This document shows positions 49,551-57,130 of a DNA stretch of 64,000 nt, in pieces. Source of the stretch: Ectothiorhodospira mobilis (GTDB taxonomy: Bacteria; Pseudomonadota; Gammaproteobacteria; Ectothiorhodospirales; Ectothiorhodospiraceae); the NCBI RefSeq assembly GCF_016584115.1, contig NZ_NRSK01000002.1, positions 1-64,000 on the forward strand, given 5' to 3'. Every line of letters begins with the position of its first letter. Position 1 is the first letter of the stretch. The translations under genes and the position numbers were made by a program. The notes below the pieces were generated by a model, which was not told where the DNA came from, made no database searches, and saw only the letters and a list, made by a program, of their open reading frames with translations.

Positions 49551-50486
49551 TCAGGCCGATCGATCCCGGTACCCCAGCAGGACATCCCCGGCCTGTCCGG
49601 TACTGCCGTCATTGCGCACGTAGCGCCCTTCCTGGGCCACGGTGTCGTAGGCGTTCAGGGCCCGGGCCGTTTGGCGGTGATCCAGGGGGATGGCCGCCAC
49701 CCCCGCCTCCCGCAACGTGCGCTGCTGCTGGCGGCCATCCGCCTCCAGTTGCAGCAGGCGCAAACGGGAGAAGACCGGATCCCTGGCATCGATCACCCCG
49801 TCGCGATGGGTATCGAAACGGGCCAGTTCCGCAAACCCATGTTCGGCCCCGTGTTGGTCCCCGAAGAGTTCCCGGCCATCCTGGATATGCCCGCTGGCAT
49901 CGCGGTCCAGGGCCAGGAACCAGGTGTCCCCCGTGGGAACGCTCACCTGCTCCGGGCGTCCGTCCCCCGTGAGGTCGAAACGCACCCCCGCCTCCACCCC
50001 GGTGGTGGCCAGGCCCTCGCCCCCCAGATCCAGCATCAGGGGATCCGCCTGGCGCACGGGCTCCGGCTCCGGGGCGGAACCCATGCGTACCTGCAGGTGT
50101 TGGCTACGAACGGCGTCGATCCTCAGGCGGGCGGCCGTCAGTAGGGTGTCCTCCGGGGAGGCATGGCTTGCCCCGACGGGCGCCTGCGGAATCTCCCCGG
50201 AACGCGCGGGTTCGCCCGCGCCCGCTGCCATCCCCCGGCCCTTCCCGGGGACCCCGGCCGTCTGCGCCTGCCATTCCCCGTTGGGGCGGGAGGGGGCAGC
50301 GTCCCCGCCACGGGTCTCCCGGACCAGCATCCGGCGGATGATGCGATAGTCGGCATGCTGGTTCAGGCGCTCTTCCTTGTCCGCCAGGATACGGGCGTCC
50401 CCCTGTGCCGGGTTGGCGGCGGAAGGTGCCGGTTGGCTGCGCCCCGTAAAAGCGGGTGCCGTGACCTGGGGAGAGGATAGGGCCAT
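49551..50486 (-). CDS. EF-hand / VCBS-like calcium-binding protein
   Basis: 311 residues. The first 140 are low complexity (Ala/Pro/Arg/Gln). The C-terminal half follows the pattern PLMLDLGGEGLATTGVEAGVRFDLTGDGRPE, FLALDRDASGHIQDGRELFG and RFDTHRDGVIDARD, in which DRDASGHI and DTHRDGVI look like EF-hand-type Ca2+ loops. The same module occurs in RTX-like and FG-GAP/VCBS proteins. No signal peptide is seen, so it is either cytoplasmic or exported by a type I or flagellar-like route. Function unknown. Confidence 0.75.
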   Translation of the reverse strand: MALSSPQVTAPAFTGRSQPAPSAANPAQGDARILADKEERLNQHADYRIIRRMLVRETRGGDAAPSRPNGEWQAQTAGVPGKGRGMAAGAGEPARSGEIPQAPVGASHASPEDTLLTAARLRIDAVRSQHLQVRMGSAPEPEPVRQADPLMLDLGGEGLATTGVEAGVRFDLTGDGRPEQVSVPTGDTWFLALDRDASGHIQDGRELFGDQHGAEHGFAELARFDTHRDGVIDARDPVFSRLRLLQLEADGRQQQRTLREAGVAAIPLDHRQTARALNAYDTVAQEGRYVRNDGSTGQAGDVLLGYRDRSA

Positions 50487-50620
50487 GTGGCAATACCTGT
50501 TCAGCCGGGAGGAAGGGGGTCATGCCGGCAGGGTGGGCGGACAGAACCTCGTAAGGGTTATCGGCCCGGCGGCAGCGGACTTGAGGGCCCATCGGGCCCC
50601 GCCCCAGGCCCCCGATGGAT

Positions 50621-50830
50621 TCAGGTATCGTCGTACTTGAAGGAGACGTTCAATCGGGCCCGATAGGCGGCGATCCGCCCCTGTTCATCCAGTTTGAGGT
50701 CCAGCTTGTTCACCTCCACGATGCGCAGGTTGCGCAGGCTGGACCGGGCCTTTTCCACCGCCTGCCGCGCCGCGTCCTCCCAGGATTCCTCGCTGGTGCC
50801 GATCAGTTCGATGACCTTGTAGACGCTCAT
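50621..50830 (-). CDS. Dodecin, flavin-binding protein
   Basis: 69 residues that assemble as a dodecamer storing flavins or CoA. Seen: MSVYKVIELIGTSEESWEDAARQAVEKA (the W in SWEDA stacks on flavin), then RIVEVNKLDLKLDEQGRIAAYRARLNVSFKYDD. It has a strong GGAGGAGG ribosome-binding site. It sits downstream of ackA on the same strand (111 bases), possibly in the same transcript. Confidence 0.95.
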   Translation of the reverse strand: MSVYKVIELIGTSEESWEDAARQAVEKARSSLRNLRIVEVNKLDLKLDEQGRIAAYRARLNVSFKYDDT

Positions 50831-50941
50831 CTTTGTCCTCCTCCGTTGCAGCTTGGGGGGTATCCGTCAGATCCCGGGGATACCGGCCCATGACCTCTAT
50901 ATAGACGATACGGCGGGAGGTTTTGCGGGGGCGATGGGGCT

Positions 50942-52138
50942 TCAGCGGCACAGCCGGGCGGTATGCCAGGCGATCATGCGTTCCTCGTCCGTGGGCAGGA
51001 CCCAGACATCCACGGCACTGTCGTCTGTGGAGACGCGCTGCTCGTGGGCCCTGTTCCGGGTCTCATCGAGGCTCACCCCGAGCCAGGCACAGCCCTCGGC
51101 CACCCGGGCGCGCACCGGTGCGGCGCGCTCACCGATGCCGGCGGTGAACACCAGATGGTCCAGACCGCTCAGGGCGGCGGCGAGGCTGCCGATCTCCCGC
51201 ACGATGCGGTAGACGAACAGGTCCACCGCCTCGCGGGCCTCGGGGACGTTGCTCTCCAGCAGGGTGCGCATATCCCCGCTGATGCCGGAGACCCCCAGCA
51301 GGCCGGATTCCTTGTAGAGCAGGTGCGTCACCTCCTCCGGGGTCATGCCCTCCTGTGCGATCAGGTGCAGCACCACGCCGGGGTCGATGTTGCCGCAGCG
51401 GGTGCCCATGGGCAGGCCATCCAGGGCGGTGAAGCCCATGGTGGAGGCCACGCTGCGTCCGTCCTGCAGGGCGCACAGGCTGGCGCCGTTGCCCAGATGG
51501 GCCACCACCGTGCGGCCGCTGTGGGGGCTGCCCAGGCGGGCGGGCAGGACATGGCCGATGTATTCATAGGAGAGGCCATGGAAGCCGTAGCGGATCACCC
51601 CCCGCTCGGTGAAGCGCCGGGGCAGCGCAAAGGACTGGGCCTGCCGGGGCTGATGGCGGTGGAAGGCGGTGTCGAAGCAGGCCACCTGGGGTAGATGGGG
51701 CCGCAGGTCGCTGAGCGCCCGCGCCGGGGCCAGGCCATGGGGCTGGTGCAGGGGGGCCAGGGGGATGAGGCGCTCCAGGTCGTCCAGGACCCGGCCGTCC
51801 AGGCGCACGGGGGCCCGGTAGGCCTCCCCCCCATGCACGATGCGGTGGCCCACGGCGGCGATGCGGCGGGCGTCGGGGCGCTGTTCCACCCAGTCCAGCA
51901 GGGCGTGCAGGGCCGCCTCGTGGCCGAATCGCCCTCCCGGAGCGGTTCCTTCCGGAAGCTCCTCCACCCGGGCGTTGCCCTCCCCGTCCTGGACCACGAA
52001 GCGGGGGCGTTCCCCCAGGCCGGAGAAATGCCCCCGGTAGCGGGGATGGAAATCCTCCGGCGTGGCCACCGCATCGTGCCCGAACAGGGCGAACTTGAGG
52101 CTGGAGGACCCGCTGTTGATCACCAGGACCTCTTCCAT
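50942..52138 (-). CDS. ackA: Acetate kinase
   Basis: Converts acetyl phosphate and ADP to acetate and ATP. 398 residues. Seen: VLVINSGSSSLKFALF, GHRIVHGGE, HQPHGLAP, CFDTAFH, YGFHGLSYEYI, HLGNGASLCA, RCGNIDPGVVLHL and FTAGIGERAAPVR. The start is ATG 52138, four bases after the stop of the MaoC-PTA gene, so the two are translationally close. Propionate or butyrate kinase activity is possible. Confidence 0.97.
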   Translation of the reverse strand: MEEVLVINSGSSSLKFALFGHDAVATPEDFHPRYRGHFSGLGERPRFVVQDGEGNARVEELPEGTAPGGRFGHEAALHALLDWVEQRPDARRIAAVGHRIVHGGEAYRAPVRLDGRVLDDLERLIPLAPLHQPHGLAPARALSDLRPHLPQVACFDTAFHRHQPRQAQSFALPRRFTERGVIRYGFHGLSYEYIGHVLPARLGSPHSGRTVVAHLGNGASLCALQDGRSVASTMGFTALDGLPMGTRCGNIDPGVVLHLIAQEGMTPEEVTHLLYKESGLLGVSGISGDMRTLLESNVPEAREAVDLFVYRIVREIGSLAAALSGLDHLVFTAGIGERAAPVRARVAEGCAWLGVSLDETRNRAHEQRVSTDDSAVDVWVLPTDEERMIAWHTARLCR

Positions 52139-52142
52139 GAGA

Positions 52143-53555
52143 TTACCTCCCCTTCTTTTTCTGGTAGTCCGCCATGAGCAGGGCCAGGGCACAGGAGGCC
52201 ATGCGGGTGATGGCATCATCGGCCCGGCTGGTGAGGACGATGGGCACCCGTGCCCCCACCACCAGCCCCGCCCCGGTGGCATCCGCCAGGTAGGTGAGCT
52301 GCTTCATGAGCATGTTGGCGGCCTCCAGGTCCGGGGCCACCAAGATATCCGCCTTCCCCGCCACCGGGGAGACGATGTGCTTGGTCTTGGCCGCCGCCTC
52401 GGAGACGGCGTTGTCGAAGGCCAGCGGTCCATCCAGCACGCCCCCCTCGATCTGCCCCCGCTCGGCCATCTTGCACAGGGCCGCTGCCTCCAGGGTGGAC
52501 TGGATGTTGGGGTTCACCGTCTCCACCGCCGAGAGGATGGCTACCTTGGGGTTGTCGTTGCCCACGGCATGGGCCAGATCGATGGCATTCTGGACGATGT
52601 CCACCTTGTCCGCCAGGGTGGGATAGATATTGATGGCCGCGTCGGTGATGAACAGGGGCCGCGGGTAGGTGGGGACATCGAAGGCCATGACATGGCTGAT
52701 GCGCCGCTCCGTGCGCAGTCCGGCATCCCGGCGCACCACCTCCCGCAGGAGCTCGTCGGTGTGCAGGGAGCCCTTCATGATGGCCCCGATCTCGCCGCTG
52801 CGGGTCATGGCCACGGCCTTCTCCGCCGCCGCGTGGCTGTGGGCCACGGGCACGATGCGGAAATCACGGATATCCACCTCCGCCTCCTCCGCGGCGGCGC
52901 GGATGCGGTCCTCCGGTCCCACCAGCACCGGGTCGATGAGTCCGGCCCGGGCGGACTCATAGGCCCCCTGGATGGCGGCCGTGTCCACCGGGTGCACCAC
53001 CGCCATGGTCACGGGCTCGGGATGGGTGGCGGCATGCAGGAGTTCGTGCAACCGGGCCCGCTCGGCCATGCGCACCTGGGGCAGGACGGTGCGCGGACGG
53101 CGCACCTTCTCCGTGGGGGCCAGCACGTCCGCCACCCCCTCGATCACCTCCTGCCCGTCTTGGTTGGTGCAGCGGCAGTCGAACTGGATGCGGTTGCGCC
53201 TGGGATCCTTCTCCTTCACCTGCACGCTCACCTGGAGCACATCCCCCAGCCCCACCGGGGCCTTGAAGCGCAGGGTCTGGCCCAGGTAGATGGTCCCGGG
53301 TCCGGGCAGTTCCGTGCCCAGAACCGTGGAGATGAGGGCCCCGCCCCACATGCCGTGGGCGATGATCTCCTGGAACCGGCTGCTCCTGGCGAAGTCCTCG
53401 TCCACGTGTGCCGGATTCACGTCCCCGGACATGATGGCGAAGAGCTTGATGTCGTCCATGGTGAGGCGCCGCTCCAGGGTCGCGGTGTCCCCCACCTGGA
53501 TCTCGTCGAAGGTGCGGTTCTCGATGTAATCCCGGTCGTCGACTTGCTGGTCCAT
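52143..53555 (-). CDS. MaoC-like enoyl-CoA hydratase / phosphate acyltransferase fusion
   Basis: 470 residues. MaoC/R-hydratase domain at 1-150 (NRTFDEIQVGDTATLERRLTMDDIKLFAIMSGDVNPAHVDEDFA with the hydratase Asp/His, then HGMWGGALISTVL). Phosphate acetyl/butyryltransferase domain at about 165-465 (MAVVHPVDTAAIQGAYESARAGLIDPVLVGPEDRI, GEIGAIMKGSLHTDELL, DAAINIYPTLADKVDIVQNAI, GPLAFDNAVS). Together with AckA it could turn acyl-CoA into acyl phosphate and then acid plus ATP. It lies between fabI and ackA with very short gaps. Confidence 0.93.
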   Translation of the reverse strand: MDQQVDDRDYIENRTFDEIQVGDTATLERRLTMDDIKLFAIMSGDVNPAHVDEDFARSSRFQEIIAHGMWGGALISTVLGTELPGPGTIYLGQTLRFKAPVGLGDVLQVSVQVKEKDPRRNRIQFDCRCTNQDGQEVIEGVADVLAPTEKVRRPRTVLPQVRMAERARLHELLHAATHPEPVTMAVVHPVDTAAIQGAYESARAGLIDPVLVGPEDRIRAAAEEAEVDIRDFRIVPVAHSHAAAEKAVAMTRSGEIGAIMKGSLHTDELLREVVRRDAGLRTERRISHVMAFDVPTYPRPLFITDAAINIYPTLADKVDIVQNAIDLAHAVGNDNPKVAILSAVETVNPNIQSTLEAAALCKMAERGQIEGGVLDGPLAFDNAVSEAAAKTKHIVSPVAGKADILVAPDLEAANMLMKQLTYLADATGAGLVVGARVPIVLTSRADDAITRMASCALALLMADYQKKKGR

Positions 53556-53561
53556 GGATCT

Positions 53562-54341
53562 TCAGGCCTTCACGTGATGACCGGCGTCCACGTAGGTGGT
53601 GCCGCCGGTGAGTGATTGTCCCGCCTCCGAGATGAGGAAGACGGCCGTTCGACCCACATCCTCGGTGGAGGCCAGGCGCCGCAGCGGGGCCCGCTGCTCG
53701 GCGTCCTCGGCCAGGGCCTCGAAGTTGCGGATGCCCGAGGCGGCGCGGGTGCGGATGGGTCCCGGGGAGATGGCGTTGACCCGGATGCCGGCGGGACCCA
53801 GTTCATCGGCCATGTAGCGCACCGAGGCCTCCAGGGCCGCCTTCACCGGCCCCATGAGGCCATAGTTGGCCACCACCTTCTCGGCCCCGTAGTAGGACAG
53901 GGTGATGAGGCTGCCCCCGGCGGTCATCAGCGGTTCCGCCCGCCGGGCCAGGCGCAGGAAGGAATGGCAGGAGATATCCATGGCCTGGGCGAATCCCTCC
54001 CGGGAGCAGTCCACCACGCGACCGTGCAGGTCGTCGCGTTGGGCGAAGGCCATGGAATGGATGACAAAGTCCAGCCGGCCCCAGCGCTCCTGTGCGCGCT
54101 GGAACACGGCCTCCACCTGGGCCTCGTCCTGGACATCGCAGAGCATCAGCTCGGGATGGCCCATGGATTCCAGCAACGGCGTGAGGTGCGGCTCCGCCTT
54201 GGGATGGCCGTAGGTGGCGATCATCTCCGCCCCCGCCTCGTGCAGGGCCCGGGCGCAGCCGAAGGCGATACTGTCGGCATTGGCGAGCCCGGTGACGATG
54301 CCGGTCTTGCCGGCCAGGGAAAAGGGATGCTGGATCGTCAT
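53562..54341 (-). CDS. fabI: Enoyl-ACP reductase FabI-type
   Basis: 259 residues, atypical SDR. Seen: GKTGIVTGLANADSIAFGCARALHEAGAEM (FabI-type cofactor loop), IHSMAFAQRDDLHGRVVDCSREGF, LSYYGAEKVVANYGLMGPVKAALEASVRYMADELGPAGIRVNAISPGPIRTRAASGI (Tyr-x6-Tyr-x5-Lys type active site) and a closing GGTTYVDAGHHV. GGAGG precedes ATG 54341. It is first in the operon fabI - MaoC-PTA - ackA (six and four bases between), not with the main fab cluster. Confidence 0.93.
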   Translation of the reverse strand: MTIQHPFSLAGKTGIVTGLANADSIAFGCARALHEAGAEMIATYGHPKAEPHLTPLLESMGHPELMLCDVQDEAQVEAVFQRAQERWGRLDFVIHSMAFAQRDDLHGRVVDCSREGFAQAMDISCHSFLRLARRAEPLMTAGGSLITLSYYGAEKVVANYGLMGPVKAALEASVRYMADELGPAGIRVNAISPGPIRTRAASGIRNFEALAEDAEQRAPLRRLASTEDVGRTAVFLISEAGQSLTGGTTYVDAGHHVKA

Positions 54342-54710
54342 GTGACCTCCATTGGGGAGACTCGGGACGGGCCGGCGGCCCGCCCCGTCTCCATGTTGCA
54401 CTGCAGCGAAGACTAGCAGATCCAGATTGCATCTGCATGTCGCAGGACCGGAAAGCCGGCTGCAGACCGCCCCATCCAGGCGATTGCCTGCATTGGATCA
54501 AACTCCGGTCACCAGTGCATTGAGTCCCCATGCCGAACCAGTACACTCATTGCGTGCGGTCTTTGTGCCGCTGTGCCGGTCCAGGGAGGCCCAGTGCGGC
54601 GGAACCCCGGTTTGCAGATCCAGGGTTTCGCATTGAGATTCCTCATGGGGCCAGGGACCGGCAATCATTAGACTTGGTCTACATTTCACCGTGACACGGG
54701 AGCCCTTCCC
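54342..54710. promoter_or_regulatory. Divergent control region between fabI and cydA
   Basis: 369 bases without a gene. The only structure I see is an imperfect dyad, GCATTGAGT (54517-54525) and ACTCATTGC (54545-54553), eight of nine paired. No FNR (TTGAT-N4-ATCAA) or ArcA site of good quality was found by eye. Both operon promoters should lie here. Confidence 0.4.
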
Positions 54711-56120
54711 ATGGATCTCGATCCCCTGATCTTGTCGCGAATCCAGTTCGCGTTCGTCGTCTCCTTCCATGCCCTCTTCCCGGTCTTCACCATCGGTCTG
54801 GCCTCCTATATCGCCGTGCTGGAAGGCCTGCTCTATCGCACCAAGAATCCGGCCTACGAACAACTGGCCCGGTTCTGGACCAAGGTCTTCGCCGTGGTCT
54901 TTGGCATGGGGGTGGTCTCGGGCATCGTCATGTCGTTCCAGTTCGGCACCAACTGGAGCGTCTTCTCCTACAGCAGCGCCAACTTCCTGGGCCCCGTGCT
55001 GGCCTACGAGGTGGTCACGGCCTTCTTCCTGGAGGCGGTCTTTCTGGGGATCCTCCTGTTCGGGCGCGACAAGGTGCCCCGGGGCACCCACCTGTTCGCC
55101 GCCTGCATGGTGGCCCTGGGGACCTTCATCTCCTCTTTCTGGATCCTTTCGGCCAACAGCTGGATGCAGACCCCCGCCGGGGTGGAGATGAGGGACGGGA
55201 TCGTCCACCTCACCTCCTGGAGCGAGGCCATCTTCAACCCCTCCTTCCCGCCCCGGTTCTTCCACATGGCCCTGGCCTCCTTCCTCACCGGAGGCTTCGT
55301 GGTGGCGGGGGTCTCCGCCTGGTTCCTGCTCAAGGGCAAGGCCCCGGAGGCCTCGAAACGGGCCCTGCAGATGTGCATGGTCATGCTGGTGCTGGCCGCC
55401 CCGGGGCAGCTGCTGGTGGGGGATGTCCACGGCCTCAACACCTTCCATCACCAGCCGGTGAAGGTCTCGGCCATGGAGGGGGTCTGGGAGACCACCCAGG
55501 GGGCGCCGCTGCTGCTGTTCGCCCTGCCCAGCCAGGAGGCGGAGCGCAACTTCCTGGAGATCGGCATCCCCAATCTGGCCAGCCTCATCCTCACCCACGA
55601 GCTGGACGGCGAGATCCGCGGCCTCAAGGAATGGGCGCCGGAGGACCGGCCCTACGTCCCGGTGGTCTTCTGGGGATTCCGTATCATGGTGGGCATCGGG
55701 GTGCTCATGATCCTCATGGCCCTGTGGGGGGCCCTGCTCACCCTGACCGGGCGGCTGGAGCGCTCGCGCCTGTTCCTGCGCCTGACCAGTTTCATGATCC
55801 CCCTGCCCTTTTTGGCGGTGCTGGCGGGGTGGTTTGTCACCGAGGTGGGACGCCAGCCCTGGATCGCCTATGGCCTGATCCGCACGGAACAGGGACTGAC
55901 CCCCTCCCTCACCGGCGGCATGGCCCTGTTCAGCCTCATCGGCTTTATCACCGTGTACGCCGTGGTCTTCATCTCCGGCATCACCTATCTGGTACGTATC
56001 ATCCGTAAGGGACCCGAGGCCCCGGTGCATGAGGCCCCCGGGGCCCACGCCAAACGGCCCTTCTCGGCCGTGGATGATCCACTCCATGAAGCCAACGCCA
56101 ACCCCCAGGGCACGAGGTAA
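54711..56120 (+). CDS. cydA: Cytochrome bd-type quinol oxidase subunit I (short Q-loop, CIO type)
   Basis: 469 residues, about nine membrane helices, inner membrane. It binds haems b558, b595 and d, or b-type in CIO. Haem ligands: His in SFHALFP (about 20), His in RFFHMALAS, Met in FWGFRIMVGIG. Proton-path Glu pair in YEVVTAFFLEAVFLG; GRQPW is present. The Q-loop is short, as in Pseudomonas cyanide-insensitive oxidase (cioA) and unlike E. coli CydA (522). A His/Ala/Pro-rich tail follows the last helix. Confidence 0.96.
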   Translation: MDLDPLILSRIQFAFVVSFHALFPVFTIGLASYIAVLEGLLYRTKNPAYEQLARFWTKVFAVVFGMGVVSGIVMSFQFGTNWSVFSYSSANFLGPVLAYEVVTAFFLEAVFLGILLFGRDKVPRGTHLFAACMVALGTFISSFWILSANSWMQTPAGVEMRDGIVHLTSWSEAIFNPSFPPRFFHMALASFLTGGFVVAGVSAWFLLKGKAPEASKRALQMCMVMLVLAAPGQLLVGDVHGLNTFHHQPVKVSAMEGVWETTQGAPLLLFALPSQEAERNFLEIGIPNLASLILTHELDGEIRGLKEWAPEDRPYVPVVFWGFRIMVGIGVLMILMALWGALLTLTGRLERSRLFLRLTSFMIPLPFLAVLAGWFVTEVGRQPWIAYGLIRTEQGLTPSLTGGMALFSLIGFITVYAVVFISGITYLVRIIRKGPEAPVHEAPGAHAKRPFSAVDDPLHEANANPQGTR

Positions 56121-56125
56121 ACCCC

Positions 56126-57130
56126 ATGGAACTCATCGACCTAACCCTGATCTGGATCGGTATCATCGCCTTCGGCGTGTTCATGTACGTGCTCATGGAC
56201 GGCTTCGACCTGGGGGTGGGCATCCTCTTCCCCTTCGCCGGCAGCGATGAAAGACGGGACATCATGATGAACTCCGTGGCCCCCGTCTGGGACGGCAACG
56301 AGACCTGGCTGGTGCTGGGGGGGACGGGGCTGCTGGCGGCCTTCCCCATGATCTATGCCGTCTTCCTGCCGGCCCTGTACATCGGCGTCTTCCTGCTCCT
56401 GGCCGGGCTCATCTTCCGCGGCGTGGCCTTCGAGTTCCGCTTCAAGGCCCCACCCCAGGGCCGCGGCCCCTGGAACTGGGCCTTCTTTTTGGGCTCGCTG
56501 GTGGCCGCCTTCGCCCAGGGGGCGGTGGTGGGTGCCTATATCCAGGGCTTCGAGGTGGAGGGCTTCCGTTATGTGGGCGGCCCCCTGGACTGGCTCACCC
56601 CCTTTACGGTGATGACCGGCCTGGGCCTGGTGATGGGTTATGCCCTGCTGGGGGCCTGCTGGCTCGTCATGAAGACCGAGGGGGACCTGCAGGCCTGGGC
56701 CTACCGGGTGGCCCGCTGGATGCTGGTGGCCGTGCTCCTGGTGTACCTGGTGGTGAGCCTCTGGACCGCCCTCGGCCATCCGGATATCCTTGAGCGCTGG
56801 CTGGACAACGCCGCCACCCTCTGGATCTTCCCCACCCTCTCGCTCCTGGTGGGGGTCGGGCTCTGGCGCGCCCTGTCCCGGCGCAATGAAGGCTTCCCCT
56901 TCGTGGCCACCCTGATGCTCTTCGCCCTGGCCTATATCGGTCTGCTCATCAGCATGTGGCCCTATGCCGTGCCTCCGGTGCACACCTACTGGGATGCCGC
57001 CTCGTCGCCGGACAGCCAGCTGTTCACGCTCATCGGCCTGCTGTTCGTGATCCCCATCATCCTGGGCTATACCGCCTGGACCTACTGGGTGTTCCGCGGC
57101 AAGGTCCGTGCCGGAGAGGGTTACCACTGA
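56126..57130 (+). CDS. cydB: Cytochrome bd-type quinol oxidase subunit II
   Basis: 334 residues, about eight membrane helices, partner of CydA. Seen: DGFDLGVGILFPF, WDGNETWLVLGGTGLLAAFP, FRGVAFEFRFK and the C-terminal YTAWTYWVFRGKV. It is five bases after cydA. No cydX-like small subunit is visible. The 3' end overlaps the cydD start by four bases. Confidence 0.96.
   Translation: MELIDLTLIWIGIIAFGVFMYVLMDGFDLGVGILFPFAGSDERRDIMMNSVAPVWDGNETWLVLGGTGLLAAFPMIYAVFLPALYIGVFLLLAGLIFRGVAFEFRFKAPPQGRGPWNWAFFLGSLVAAFAQGAVVGAYIQGFEVEGFRYVGGPLDWLTPFTVMTGLGLVMGYALLGACWLVMKTEGDLQAWAYRVARWMLVAVLLVYLVVSLWTALGHPDILERWLDNAATLWIFPTLSLLVGVGLWRALSRRNEGFPFVATLMLFALAYIGLLISMWPYAVPPVHTYWDAASSPDSQLFTLIGLLFVIPIILGYTAWTYWVFRGKVRAGEGYH

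Noticed and set aside
54481-54510. FNR-like half site (ATCAA) before cydA
   Set aside because: Only one half of the palindrome is present; the other arm does not match TTGAT.
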